DNA from: Bacillus subtilis | Lineage (GTDB): Bacteria > Pseudomonadota > Alphaproteobacteria > Rhizobiales > Rhizobiaceae | DNA: 64,000 nucleotides | Assembly: GCA_021733665.1 (NCBI GenBank) | Contig: JAHREI010000007.1 | Location: 98,070-162,069 of the forward strand | Reading direction: 5' to 3' | Part shown: in pieces, positions 55,801 to 64,000 of the stretch | Numbering within the stretch: position 1 is the stretch's first letter | Layout: each line of letters starts with the position of its first letter | Position numbers and translations under genes: made by a program | Notes under the pieces: model-generated | Told to the model about the DNA's origin: nothing | The model's database searches: none | What the model saw: the letters and a program-made list of their open reading frames with translations, nothing else

Positions 55801-56475
55801 GCGGCAGTACTTTATGTATTCCGCGTGCTGGTGGACGGTGATATTCCGATGAATGCCGGTTGTCTGCGCCCGATTAAAATCATTGTGCCGGAAGGTTCGA
55901 TGCTGTCACCGCATTATCCGGCTGCTGTTGTGGCGGGCAATGTGGAAGTCAGTCAGGCTGTGACCAACTGCCTGTTCGGTGCGACCAAAGCCATGGCTGC
56001 GGCACAGGGTACGATGAACAATCTGACCTTCGGGAATAATGAATATCAGTATTATGAAACCATCTGTTCCGGTGCGCCGGCAGGGCCTGGTTTTAACGGT
56101 GCCGATGCGGTGCATACCCATATGACCAATTCACGCCTGACCGATCCGGAAATTCTGGAAACCCGTTTCCCAGTGATGCTGGAAGATTTCCATATTCGCG
56201 AAAACTCTGGTGGTCGCGGTAAATGGACAGCGGGTAATGGTACGCATCGTACCATTCGCGCTCTGGAAGAACTGCAATTTGCGATTCTCTCGGGCCATCG
56301 CCGTGTACGGCCATTCGGCCTTGAAGGGGGTGAGGACGGTCAGCTGGGACGCAATGAAGTGCGTCGTCAGGATGGGGCTGTTGAAGTGCTGAAAGGCTGC
56401 GATCAGGTCGTGTTGCAGGCTGGTGAAGCCTTCACCATCATTACCCCGACCGGTGGTGGTTATGGCAAGAGCTGA
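52846..56475 (+). CDS. 5-oxoprolinase / hydantoinase, fused HyuA-HyuB type
   Basis: A 1209-residue cytoplasmic enzyme expected to open 5-oxoproline (pyroglutamate) to glutamate using ATP. The HyuA half begins [11 protein letters not shown] and holds the acetokinase-like ATP motif D294-MGGTSTD301. The HyuB half starts near residue 700 ([32 protein letters not shown]) and includes [17 protein letters not shown]. Fusion and length match eukaryotic-type OPLAH and many bacterial 5-oxoprolinases; N-methylhydantoinase is the alternative. The ATG at 52846 follows GAGGGAGCCG; an earlier ATG at 52669 would run back through the divergent promoter. Confidence 0.9.
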   Translation: MSAATQDISGAWDFWIDRGGTFTDVIGRDPQGMLHARKVLSENPSAYKDAAVQGIRLHLGLETGEPVPTGAIGEVRMGTTVATNALLERKGEKLALVTTKGFRDALRIGYQERKNIFATEIIKPEALYDRVVEIDERVLADGSTEVPLDLAQAEAALHALKAEGYNAVAIVFMHAYKFPAHEAAVAKIARDIGIEQVSVSHEVSPLIKLVGRGDTTVVDAYLSPVLRRYVAQVSRELDVERTGARVMFMMSSGGLTAADMFQGKDAILSGPAGGVVGLARTGETAGFGQVIGFDMGGTSTDVAHFDGEYERAFETEVAGVRVRAPMMLIHTVAAGGGSILHFDAGRFRVGPDSAGANPGPACYRNGGPLAVTDANVMLGKLIPDYFPSIFGPKQNQPLDVERVRALFTQMAVEIGDDRSPESVADGFIRIAVANMVEAIKKISVQRGYDVTRYALSCFGGAGGQHACLVADALGMKNILLHPMSGLLSAYGMGLADIRATRQKALGVDLDADAPAELQRLGAELATECVAELTAQGVEEQVITKHLRAHIRYAGTDTVLSVEATYPAVDAAQRLRAEFEAAHKRRFGFIAENKALVIDAVELETVGGGAGEGEAAGNIGEATEAQADRQTRFYSQGAFHDAAVVVRETMQRGQTVTGPAIIIEKNQTIIIEDGWQARLTEHDHVVLTRIKALPKRVAIGTEADPVMLEIFNNLFMSIAEQMGVTLQNTAYSVNIKERLDFSCAVFDATGNLVANAPHMPVHLGSMDASVATAIRENPVIKPGDVFLINAPYNGGTHLPDLTVCTPVFDDEQTEIRFWVASRGHHADIGGIAPGSMSPLAVNIEQEGVYIDNFKLVDQGQFREEALGDLLNGAKYPVRNLTQNVNDLKAQIAANEKGVAELRKMIVHFGEDVVKAYMGHVQDNAAESVRRVLDQLPDGQFTYELDQGSKIEVKVTIDRVKREATVDFTGTSEQRLDNFNAPQPVTRAAVLYVFRVLVDGDIPMNAGCLRPIKIIVPEGSMLSPHYPAAVVAGNVEVSQAVTNCLFGATKAMAAAQGTMNNLTFGNNEYQYYETICSGAPAGPGFNGADAVHTHMTNSRLTDPEILETRFPVMLEDFHIRENSGGRGKWTAGNGTHRTIRALEELQFAILSGHRRVRPFGLEGGEDGQLGRNEVRRQDGAVEVLKGCDQVVLQAGEAFTIITPTGGGYGKS

Positions 56476-56499
56476 ACGCTAAAACCCTTATGAATCAGG

Positions 56500-56532
56500 C
56501 AAAGCCCTTTGTTTTATAAGCAAAGGGCTTTG
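56500..56532 (+). terminator. Terminator after the 5-oxoprolinase gene
   Basis: Perfect 12-bp inverted repeat CAAAGCCCTTTG / CAAAGGGCTTTG with a nine-base loop, followed by a short T-rich tail. Confidence 0.75.
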
Positions 56533-56846
56533 TGCTTTTGAGGAAACTGCCGAGGGTTGCTTCTGCTCAGATGATGTTTTGTGTCCTGTATATGTTGTTA
56601 TAAATGCCACAGCTCAGGTCGAAAACTAATTCTTCTCACGTTAATTCCGTTTTTACCATGTTGTTGTCATAGATGTGGCTATTCAGGTTTTTTAGAACTG
56701 CTGAATGAAAAGCGTGCAGAGCATTTGTACCGGCTTGTTCAGTCAAGATAAATGAATGAAGCGATAGATCCTGTGATTGCCCTTAAGACTGACTTAAGGA
56801 CAGGCATGCTAATTCAGGATCAATACCAATTAAGATTGAGCTATAA
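56533..56846. other. Leader and promoter region of the L,D-transpeptidase gene
   Basis: AT-rich spacer without a gene. It contains the nested inverted repeat listed at 56771-56804. No other signal was recognised. Confidence 0.4.
56771..56804. promoter_or_regulatory. Nested inverted repeat upstream of the L,D-transpeptidase gene
   Basis: Inner arms CCTTAAG / CTTAAGG separated by five bases (56781-56799), outer arms CCTGT / ACAGG. It lies 42 bases before the start codon and could be an operator or a leader hairpin. Confidence 0.4.
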
Positions 56847-57569
56847 ATGTCTGATTTTGCATTCTCCCGCCGTCATTTCTTGTTGGGGGCCAGTGCGCTT
56901 GCTTTGACCGGCTGTGTGTCAACCGGTGAAACAAAGCGCCCGGCTGCTGAACTGGCAGCTAATAAAGTCAAACCAGTCACTCCACCGATGTACTATGCGG
57001 TTTGGGACGAAGGCTATCAGATCCCCGAGGTCGATGTATCGAAGATCCCGGAAAAATTCTGGCGTGCTGAAGTCGATTACATGACCGATGAAAAGCCGGG
57101 CACTGTTGTTGTCGATACTCCGAATAAGTATCTCTACCACATCAAGCCGGGTGGCCGTGCGACCCGCTATGGTATCGGCGTTGGTAAAGACGGTTATGCC
57201 TGGTCCGGCCGCGCTAAAATCGCCTATAAGCGTAAATGGCCACGCTGGACACCACCGGATGAAATGGTTGCGCGTAACCCTGCCTTGCAGCCATACAGCA
57301 TCGCCAATGGTGGTATGGGGCCTGGTCTGAACAATCCGCTCGGAGCCCGCGCGCATTACATTCATAAAGACGGCCGGGATACCATTTACCGTATTCATGG
57401 TTCGCCGGAATATTGGACAATCGGCAAGTCTGTTTCGTCCGGTTGTATCCGCATGGTCAATCAGGATGTGATGCATCTTTATGATAATGTGCGTGACGGC
57501 AGTGATATTGTCGTTATTCCTGACCTGAGCAAAACAGGGCAGGCGCATTCGGTGATGGCCGGCGCGTAA
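56847..57569 (+). CDS. L,D-transpeptidase (ErfK/YbiS/YkuD family), probable Tat-exported lipoprotein
   Basis: Periplasmic cell-wall enzyme of 240 aa that forms 3-3 cross-links or attaches outer-membrane proteins to peptidoglycan. The N-terminus SRRHFLLGASALALTGC combines a Tat-like SRRxFL motif with a lipobox ending in C23. The YkuD domain (about 85-220) keeps the catalytic motif: H184, S198, G199, C200 and R202 in SVSSGCIRM. Outer-membrane attachment follows from the lipobox (inference). Rhizobiales use such enzymes to anchor beta-barrel proteins. Monocistronic, with its own terminator. Confidence 0.92.
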   Translation: MSDFAFSRRHFLLGASALALTGCVSTGETKRPAAELAANKVKPVTPPMYYAVWDEGYQIPEVDVSKIPEKFWRAEVDYMTDEKPGTVVVDTPNKYLYHIKPGGRATRYGIGVGKDGYAWSGRAKIAYKRKWPRWTPPDEMVARNPALQPYSIANGGMGPGLNNPLGARAHYIHKDGRDTIYRIHGSPEYWTIGKSVSSGCIRMVNQDVMHLYDNVRDGSDIVVIPDLSKTGQAHSVMAGA

Positions 57570-57590
57570 TTCTGTATTATAAAATTTGAA

Positions 57591-57625
57591 AAAGGGCCGC
57601 GTTTGTCATAAACGCGGCCCTTTTG
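57591..57625 (+). terminator. Terminator after the L,D-transpeptidase gene
   Basis: A 15-bp perfect stem (AAAAGGGCCGCGTTT / AAACGCGGCCCTTTT) with a five-base loop. Confidence 0.95.
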
Positions 57626-58283
57626 CGTTATGATGTTTCATGACTCATAATAGAAATGTTCTTGCCGAATGTCAGTTGGAAGATTTTATATGAATAATAA
57701 TTATATACATAATTGTCGACAAAATTAAAAAGCACTGTGAGTAAGTTTTCGCTTACAAAGACTTAACAAAACTGATTTCTGCCGGAATGAGTTACTCAGA
57801 TTCATCTGTTTTTTAGTGTCTCTCCGGTTGACTGAATGTAATAGTGATTCTCTGAGAAATGATTGTAAACACGATTTTTTGAGAAAAATATTTTCGACGG
57901 AATTGCCGTAACGCCCAGTAATAATTGTTTTTCGACAGAATTTAGCTCGTACTTTGGTCTTATGCAGATTTACTAAAATATTGCATATTTTTAAATTTGT
58001 ATCAAAAATAATTGTGTTTTCTTATAGGTGTTTTGAATTTTTAAAATCGTATTTTAAGAAATTAATTCAATGGTTTAGCCTGTTTCTTGCAAAATGTTAA
58101 TTTTATTATTAATTAAATTAGATGCTATGTAAATTCTATGACTGCAGCGGGATGTTACCGTGGGTTATGCACACTTGCATTAATTATATATTTTTATAAT
58201 GTTTTTGTATAATTATGTCTGGAATATAAGAATATAACGTGATCTAATTTAACTTAGTTCGCCCCCTTATTAAAGGATCCTGA
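57626..58283. other. AT-rich region upstream of the AraC-type regulator
   Basis: About 650 bases without a gene, clearly more AT-rich than the coding parts, with A/T tracts and TATAAT-like hexamers at 58195-58200 and 58208-58213. None has a well-spaced -35. It may bind nucleoid proteins or hold several promoters. Confidence 0.45.
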
Positions 58284-59264
58284 ATGCATACCGCCTTTTA
58301 CAGTGAATCCTCTAATCTATCTGTACCATTACATGAAGCTGGTTCTGTTTTTAAGCCAGCGTCAGTCAATCATTGCTTTACAGTAGATCAAACGAGCATA
58401 GCCGAAAATAAAAATGTTACTGTTCTCAAGTCGAGTGACAGTATTCCTATGTCGTCAAATATTTGTGTTGCTTTGACTGAGGAGCAACCCAATCAGTTCA
58501 CCTATGGTGCAATGTCTGGTTTGTGGTTCACCATGGCGCTTAACATTACGCATGTTGCCAGAAAACTTGGTGGCCGCGAAGAGCAATCAATTGTAGCCCC
58601 CTATGATGTTTGCGTTGCTGGCACAAATATGCCAGTCGAGGTAAAAGTCGATAGTCCCGTACAAGCGGTACATATCTTCCTAAAGCAGTCGCTTGTGGAT
58701 GAGGTTAAATCAGAGTTGTATCATTCCAGTGAAAGGCAGTTTGATATGCTGCCGATCTTCGCTAAAAACGATACAAGCCTAAGCATGTTGATGCGTGTCC
58801 TGAAAGGGACATTGACAACGCCGGCTTTAAAAAATCAATTGCATACCGATTATCTGGCGCGCGCACTCGCAGCGGATTTTCTGAGCAAATATGTCGATAG
58901 CTCGAATGAAGCGCTTTACAAGCACTCCGTGGATCGTTTGAAACCAAGTCAGTTGCGCCGTGTCTTGGAATATATGCAGGAAAATCTGGCTAGTGATATT
59001 GGTATCAATGACCTGGCTGTGATTGCTGGTGTGAGCCGGACGAATTTTATTCGCCGCTTTAAGGTGTCCATGCATTGTACGCCTGCACGTTATCTTTACC
59101 TGCTACGTATTCGTAATGCCCGTGAATTGTTGAGGCAGCAGGATTTGCCGATTTCTCATATTGCAATCGCTTGCGGCTTTGCGGATCCGGCTCATCTGTC
59201 TGTTTCATTCAAACGGGAAGTTGGTATGACGCCATCTGCGTTCCGGAAAGAATATAACGAATAG
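58284..59264 (+). CDS. AraC-family transcriptional regulator
   Basis: Regulator of 326 aa with a C-terminal double HTH (about 220-325): LASDIGINDLAVIAGVSRTNFIRRFKVSMHCTPARYL and DLPISHIAIACGFADPAHLSVSFKREVGMTPSAFRKEY. The N-terminal 200 residues form a sensing domain I cannot assign. AAAGGATCC precedes the ATG. It stands alone between AT-rich spacers, upstream of the giant adhesin gene on the same strand, so control of the adhesin is possible but unproven. Codon use looks less biased than in the metabolic genes, consistent with transfer. Confidence 0.88.
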   Translation: MHTAFYSESSNLSVPLHEAGSVFKPASVNHCFTVDQTSIAENKNVTVLKSSDSIPMSSNICVALTEEQPNQFTYGAMSGLWFTMALNITHVARKLGGREEQSIVAPYDVCVAGTNMPVEVKVDSPVQAVHIFLKQSLVDEVKSELYHSSERQFDMLPIFAKNDTSLSMLMRVLKGTLTTPALKNQLHTDYLARALAADFLSKYVDSSNEALYKHSVDRLKPSQLRRVLEYMQENLASDIGINDLAVIAGVSRTNFIRRFKVSMHCTPARYLYLLRIRNARELLRQQDLPISHIAIACGFADPAHLSVSFKREVGMTPSAFRKEYNE

Positions 59265-59293
59265 CAGCGATTACGCTTTATTAGGCTGATTTT

Positions 59294-59324
59294 AAAAGCG
59301 CGGGGCTATGCCTCGCGCTTTTTT
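59294..59324 (+). terminator. Terminator after the AraC gene
   Basis: Stem AAAGCGCG.GGC / GCC.CGCGCTTT with a three-base loop, followed by T residues. Confidence 0.9.
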
Positions 59325-59848
59325 GCTTTGTGGTCCTCAAAATTGGCATGTGCCGTAACCTTCGATGCGTAGAGGAGAGACTCAGAGATATAAGCGCTCA
59401 TGATTTTATTTTGACGTGTCAAGGTCGTGTTGCTGGCAGTTTTAGCGACCAAGTATAAATTTGATATTATGAGTCAAAATTACAACTTATACGTGTTAAT
59501 AATGTTTGTTTATGAATGTCGGGAAATTTGAATCGCTGGCACTCAACACAATGAATACGCTCACTGTGTCTTGAAAAAATATTTTGATCATCAAGATGGT
59601 CACGCGGTATATCGCTGAATCATCGCGATTTCACATTAAAAAATGCTTTAAAACATATGGTTTACGAAGATTCATAAATAAGAGTCGATTCTTATAAGGG
59701 GCTAATAGTTAACGAAAAGTAAACATTGATTCCCGCCTTATCCTCTCATTTTCGAAGATAATCGGTTAGAAATGACTAATAATAAAATTGACGAATCTAG
59801 AGTCAAATACAACCTGTTTTTTATGTGGATATAGTCCGGTCATGTATT

Positions 59849-59875
59849 CCCATCGCTATTGGTGGGTCTTTTTTC
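59849..59875 (+). terminator. Terminator-like hairpin in the adhesin leader
   Basis: CCCATC pairs with GGTGGG (one GU pair) around a six-base loop and is followed by TCTTTTTTC. It lies 117 bases before the adhesin start, so it could attenuate adhesin transcripts or end a small leader RNA. Confidence 0.55.
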
Positions 59876-59965
59876 TGTGCAGGTCGCAAGAATGAGGGCT
59901 GAGGATACATTGGTTTTGGAAGTATTTTTTACAATTCTGATGTGCTGATCTCATTAAACTACCTG

Positions 59966-59980
59966 CCGGTTTTAAACCGG
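59966..59980 (+). promoter_or_regulatory. Hairpin overlapping the adhesin ribosome-binding site
   Basis: CCGGT-TTTAA-ACCGG, whose right arm runs into the GGAG at 59979-59982. Folding would hide part of the ribosome site of the adhesin gene. Confidence 0.45.
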
Positions 59981-59991
59981 AGTTATCTGAT

Positions 59992-62900
59992 ATGGCCAAG
60001 AAGCCTGTTTCCTCATCGTCCAATTCTGCTCGTGGCGAAGGTCATGCTGTCACAAAATCCGGTAATATGGTGTATGTTGCCATAGATCCATCAAGCGTTG
60101 TTAAATATGTGCGCGCGGGCAATGACCTCCTTATTCATCAGGATAATGGCAAGGTCATTCGTATTCGCGGCTTCTTTACCGCTCAGGATACGCAAAAGCT
60201 TGAATTGGTTTATAAATATGATGGGTCTGAGTGGCCGGTAAAGGCTATTCAGTCAACGATCCCTCTTGATGATGAAACCGGCGCAGAAGTTGCATTTACT
60301 GTCGCTGAAGAACGCTCAGAGTCAGATAATGCGACACTGCTTGCATTGGCCGCATTAGGTGCGGCAGCGATTGGTATCGGAACCGGTGGCAGCAGCGGCG
60401 GCAGTGGCGGTGGTAATGGCGGCGGTGGTACACCGGAAAAACCTGCACCAAAATCACCGGATCTGACAACTAAAGCCAATGCGGACGGAACTGTTACAGC
60501 CTCTGGCCTTGCAGCTGCAGGTTCCAGCGTTACAGTCACATTCCCGGATGGCAGCAGTCGTGTTGTGGTTGCCGGCGCAGATGGTAAATTCTCGACGACT
60601 TCGCTTAAGCCTCAGGAAACAGGCAATGTTACTGCGATTGTGACAGATGCGAATGGTAAAAGCAGTCTGCCAAAAGTCGTCGAATATATTGATAAAGTCG
60701 CACCGGGCAAACCGGATGGTCTGTCTTACACGGATGAAGTGGGACCAATCACTGGCAAGATTGCTGAAAAAGGCGTGACTGATGATGCCCGCCCGACACT
60801 GAGTGGTAAGGCCGAGCCGAATTCAACAATTACGATCCGTGACGGTACAACTGTTATCGGTACGACTAAAGCTGATGCGCAGGGTAACTGGACCTTCCGT
60901 CCAACGACGGCTCTGGCGGAGGGTGAGCATAAAATCACCTTCACAGCGACGGATAAAGCGAAGAACGAAAGCGCACCGAGTGCGGAATTTGTCTTCACAG
61001 TTGATACTGTTGCACCGCCGGTACCGGCGGTTAAAGCCGTTTTGGACAATGAAAAAGAAACCGGTGATCCGGTTGCTCTGACCTCCGGTGGCTGGACCAA
61101 TGATGCCACACCTGAATTTACAGGTGAGGGTGCCGAGGCTGGCACAACTATTTATTTCTATGATAACGGCAATGAAATCGGCAAAACCGTTGTCGGTACA
61201 GACGGTAAATGGACATTTACGCCTGCCGTTAATCTGCAGGACGGTAAGCATAGTGTAACTATGAAGGCCGTTGATAAGGCTGGCAATACCAGTGCAGCGT
61301 CGACAGCTTTTGAGCTGAATGTTGATACGGTGGCGCCAAATGCACCATCAATCGCGCAAATCATGGATGATGTCGGCTCTGTCACTGGCATTATTGCCAA
61401 TGGCAAGACCACCGATGACACCCAGCCAACGCTTTCAGGCTCGGGTGCTGAAGCCGGATCAATCGTTAAAATTTATGACGGCACTACGCTGATTGGCCAG
61501 ACTACGGCTAATGCCAATGGGACTTGGACATTCACACCTGAGACCGCTTTGGCGGAAGGCACGCATGTCTTTACAGTGACTGCAACGGATAAGGCCGGTA
61601 ATGAGGGTGCTTCTTCTACGCCGTGGACTATTGAAGTTGACGTGACACCTCCGGCTGCGACCTTTGTTCCGGTTATTATCAATGCCACTGATGACGTGCA
61701 GCCGAATATTGGTACTGTCGCGCATGAAGGCTTTACCAATGATACCACTCCGCGCCTGAATGGTAAGGGCGCAGAGCCAAGCGGTTTCATCCGCATCTAT
61801 GAAGGTGATAAATTACTCGGTCAGGTTCAGGCTGATGAGAACGGTAACTGGACTTTTGATGTCCCTGCGCGTTCTGAAGGCAGCCACAGCTTTGTGGCTA
61901 AAACCGTTGATGCAGCAGGTAATGAAGGTTCAAGTTCTGATCCGTTCACGCTGACTGTAGATACAACTGCACCGGTTGCTTCGGATGCTGTAATTACTGA
62001 AGTTAAAGACAGTGCAGAACCGCATACCGGCAATGTGGTACATGGTGGCCTGACCAATGATGCACGTCCTGTTGTATCAGGTACGGCGGTAGATGGCATT
62101 ATTCTTGTGCGCATTTACGATGGCACCACGCTGCTTGGTGAAGTTGAAGTTACCGGTGGTCTCTGGAGCTTTACGCCAGAGAGTGATCTGCTGAATGGTG
62201 CGCATAATTTCCGCATCAAAGCAGTTGATGCGGCGGGCAATGAAGGCCCTTATTCTCCGATCTGGTCTGTCACTGTTGACACGCTTGCGCCAAACGCACC
62301 GGTCATTGCACAAATTCTGGATGATACCGGCACTGTTAAAGGCAATGTTGCCGACGGAAAGACAACAGACGCAGTGCGTCCGAAAATGTCAGGTGGCAGC
62401 GCCGAAGCCGGTTCCACCGTTAAGATCTATGACAAGGGCGTGCTGATTGGTGAGACCACAGCCAATGCCAATGGTACATGGACATTTACTCCGGCTGAAG
62501 ATCTAGCCGAGGGTGAACATGTCTTTACGGTTACATCTACCGATAAAGCCGGTAATGAAGGTGTGCCATCGTCCAGTTGGACTGTTACTGTTGACACGAC
62601 AGCGCCTGAACAGCCGGTTATTTCACGGGTAGTTGATGTAATTGGCGATGAACTGACGGCTGATATGATTTCCGGTGAGCGCCGTCCGAACCTGTCGGGT
62701 GAGGCGGAGGCCGGTTCTGTTGTTACCATTTATGATAATGGCAAGAAGATCGGTACTGTTGTTGCCGAAGATGACGGTACTTGGAGTTTTGAACCTAAAG
62801 CTAATCTTGCTCAGGGTGAACATAAATTCACAGTAAAAGCGACGGACGCTGCGGGCAACTCAAGTGAGGTTTCAGAAGCCTTCACATTTACAGTTGATAC

Positions 62901-64000
62901 TGTTGCGCCAGATCGTCCTGAGATCACTGCGATCACGGATGATGTCGGTTTGATCACGGGTTCGATTAAGGCGAATGGTGTCACTGATGATGCGCGCCCT
63001 GTTCTGACTGGTAAGGCGGAAGCAGGCAGCACTGTTACGATCTATGACTTTGGTGAAGCGATCGGTACTGTGACCGCTGATGCCACAGGTGCGTGGAGCT
63101 TCACACCGGATACCGATCTGGCAGAGGGCGGTCACAGCTTCAGCGTGAGCGCAACGGATGCTGCAGGCAATGTCAGCCCTGCATCGAAAGCCTTTGTGAT
63201 TAGCGTTGATACGGTTGCACCTGATGCACCGCAGTTCACGACCGGCTATGATGCTGTTGGTCCTGTGATCGGTGAGTTCAACAGCGGTGCGATCATCAAT
63301 GACGGTCGTCCTAAACTGTCGGGTTCGGGTGCTGAGCCAAATGCCAAAGTGACCATCTATCAGGATGGTGTTGCGGTTGCCACGATCACAGCGGATGCGG
63401 GTGGTCAGTGGAACTGGAAGAGCGATGCAGCTCTCAGTGATGCAACCTATGTGTTTACTGCGACTGTGACAGACACAGCCGGTAATGTGAGTGCGCCTTC
63501 CGCAGGCTTTACGGTCAGTGTTGACACGGTTGCGCCTGCTGCACCGATGATCGAAGTGATCACGGACAATGTTGCTCCTGTTGAGGGCAATGTTGACAAG
63601 GGTGGCTTTACCAATGACACGACACCAACCCTGTCGGGTTCGGGTGCGGAAGCCAATGGCACTGTTCGTATCTATGACGGTGCGACGCTGCTTGGTGAAG
63701 TGAAAGCGGATGCGGATGGTAAATGGACCTTCACACCGGAGAATGCTCTGGGCAGTGGTGTTCATTCCTTCACGGTTGTGGGTGTTGATGCGGCGGGCAA
63801 TGTGTCTGTGCGCTCTGACGCCTATAGTGTGACTGTTGATACGCTTGCACCGAATGCGCCAGCGATCACGCAGGTTCTTGATGATGTTGGTTCGGTTCAG
63901 GGTGCTGTTGCCAATGGCAAGACCACGGATGATACCAAACCGACGATCTCGGGTTCGGGTGCCGAGGGTGGTTCGATCGTCAAGATCTATGACGGTACGA
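59992..64000 (+). CDS. BapA-like giant surface adhesin with Ig-like repeats (N-terminal part; runs off the window)
   Basis: The frame is open from the ATG at 59992 to the window end (1336 codons, no stop). Residues 1-115 form an N-terminal domain with alternating beta-strand character, like the prefix domain of BapA-type biofilm proteins. A hydrophobic stretch (ALAALGAAAIGIG) and a Gly/Ser-rich linker follow to about residue 150. One divergent unit precedes ten full Ig-like repeats of 101-107 aa and a partial eleventh, each beginning near VDT-APxAP and containing TND/TTDD, SG.GAE.G, IYDG and W.FTP motifs. There is no N-terminal signal peptide, fitting type I secretion through a C-terminal signal outside the window. 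Confidence 0.9.
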   Translation, partial: MAKKPVSSSSNSARGEGHAVTKSGNMVYVAIDPSSVVKYVRAGNDLLIHQDNGKVIRIRGFFTAQDTQKLELVYKYDGSEWPVKAIQSTIPLDDETGAEVAFTVAEERSESDNATLLALAALGAAAIGIGTGGSSGGSGGGNGGGGTPEKPAPKSPDLTTKANADGTVTASGLAAAGSSVTVTFPDGSSRVVVAGADGKFSTTSLKPQETGNVTAIVTDANGKSSLPKVVEYIDKVAPGKPDGLSYTDEVGPITGKIAEKGVTDDARPTLSGKAEPNSTITIRDGTTVIGTTKADAQGNWTFRPTTALAEGEHKITFTATDKAKNESAPSAEFVFTVDTVAPPVPAVKAVLDNEKETGDPVALTSGGWTNDATPEFTGEGAEAGTTIYFYDNGNEIGKTVVGTDGKWTFTPAVNLQDGKHSVTMKAVDKAGNTSAASTAFELNVDTVAPNAPSIAQIMDDVGSVTGIIANGKTTDDTQPTLSGSGAEAGSIVKIYDGTTLIGQTTANANGTWTFTPETALAEGTHVFTVTATDKAGNEGASSTPWTIEVDVTPPAATFVPVIINATDDVQPNIGTVAHEGFTNDTTPRLNGKGAEPSGFIRIYEGDKLLGQVQADENGNWTFDVPARSEGSHSFVAKTVDAAGNEGSSSDPFTLTVDTTAPVASDAVITEVKDSAEPHTGNVVHGGLTNDARPVVSGTAVDGIILVRIYDGTTLLGEVEVTGGLWSFTPESDLLNGAHNFRIKAVDAAGNEGPYSPIWSVTVDTLAPNAPVIAQILDDTGTVKGNVADGKTTDAVRPKMSGGSAEAGSTVKIYDKGVLIGETTANANGTWTFTPAEDLAEGEHVFTVTSTDKAGNEGVPSSSWTVTVDTTAPEQPVISRVVDVIGDELTADMISGERRPNLSGEAEAGSVVTIYDNGKKIGTVVAEDDGTWSFEPKANLAQGEHKFTVKATDAAGNSSEVSEAFTFTVDTVAPDRPEITAITDDVGLITGSIKANGVTDDARPVLTGKAEAGSTVTIYDFGEAIGTVTADATGAWSFTPDTDLAEGGHSFSVSATDAAGNVSPASKAFVISVDTVAPDAPQFTTGYDAVGPVIGEFNSGAIINDGRPKLSGSGAEPNAKVTIYQDGVAVATITADAGGQWNWKSDAALSDATYVFTATVTDTAGNVSAPSAGFTVSVDTVAPAAPMIEVITDNVAPVEGNVDKGGFTNDTTPTLSGSGAEANGTVRIYDGATLLGEVKADADGKWTFTPENALGSGVHSFTVVGVDAAGNVSVRSDAYSVTVDTLAPNAPAITQVLDDVGSVQGAVANGKTTDDTKPTISGSGAEGGSIVKIYDGT
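60691..64000 (+). repeat. Tandem Ig-like domain repeats of the adhesin
   Basis: Repeat units start at 60691, 61000, 61321, 61636, 61957, 62275, 62590, 62893, 63205, 63520 and 63835, a period of 303-321 bases. All keep the reading frame. Units 3, 6 and 11 share one subtype (GKTTD); units 2, 4, 5 and 10 share another (TND preceded by G-aromatic/Leu). Confidence 0.92.

Larger units (their letters stand above)
59325..59991. other. Long AT-rich leader/promoter region of the adhesin gene
   Basis: About 670 bases without a gene. It holds a terminator-like hairpin at 59849-59875 and a short hairpin overlapping the ribosome-binding site. No known riboswitch was recognised. Confidence 0.45.

Noticed and set aside
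60249..63765. Many minus-strand open frames of 60-300 codons opposite the adhesin
   Set aside because: They mirror the repeat period of the plus-strand gene, lack ribosome sites and have no domain features. The plus frame is continuous and clearly coding.
60691..64000. Periodic repeats as a CRISPR-like array
   Set aside because: The period is about 315 bases, it keeps a reading frame and encodes Ig-like domains. No short direct repeats with unique spacers exist.

Overview
The window reads as chromosomal DNA of an alphaproteobacterium of the order Rhizobiales, most likely a Brucellaceae relative (Ochrobactrum/Pseudochrobactrum-like). The grounds are the gene families (NAD-dependent fdsGBAD formate dehydrogenase, PBP1C, a PAN-domain alpha-2-macroglobulin, riboflavin transporter RibN behind an FMN riboswitch) and palindromic intergenic elements of the sort common in that order. 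This placement is inference. There are 43 protein genes and no rRNA, tRNA, phage, transposase or CRISPR.

Layout. 1-1349: metQ and the start of metN (methionine import), minus strand. 1714-3834: pbpC. 3935-11947: a LysR regulator, the formate dehydrogenase operon fdsG-fdsB-fdsA-fdsD and an oxalate/formate-type MFS transporter. 12263-24519: a long plus-strand peptide-use cluster (proline iminopeptidase, S9 peptidase, AbgB-like M20 amidohydrolase, five-gene peptide ABC importer, penicillin-binding-fold serine hydrolase, MmgE/PrpD enzyme), closed by a convergent LysR gene. 25702-31200: a giant alpha-2-macroglobulin. 31368-33480: aldehyde dehydrogenase and a YhhN protein. 33602-37405: TetR repressor divergent from an EmrAB-type efflux pair. 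37461-38797: ribN behind an FMN riboswitch whose variable stem carries a dispersed repeat. 39177-43030: polar amino-acid importer without ATPase, FAD amine/amino-acid oxidase, Lrp regulator. 43088-44667: formamidase fmdA and fmdB. 45089-56475: a second peptide importer operon with an M14 peptidase and a MarR-type regulator, divergent from a fused 5-oxoprolinase. 56847-57569: a Tat-type L,D-transpeptidase lipoprotein. 58284-59264: an AraC regulator in an AT-rich stretch. 59992 to the window end: the start of a giant BapA-like adhesin made of Ig-like repeats.

How the genes fit together. Formamidase yields formate, the OFA transporter may move formate or oxalate, and Fds oxidises formate to CO2 with NAD+. 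Two peptide import operons carry their own peptidases, and the second sits beside 5-oxoprolinase, pointing to use of peptides and pyroglutamate. PBP1C, alpha-2-macroglobulin and the L,D-transpeptidase act on or protect the envelope. The main unexpected signals are the repeat inside the FMN riboswitch, its structurally matching second copy 6 kb away, the mixed peptide-catabolism operon, and the two-domain repeat units of the adhesin.
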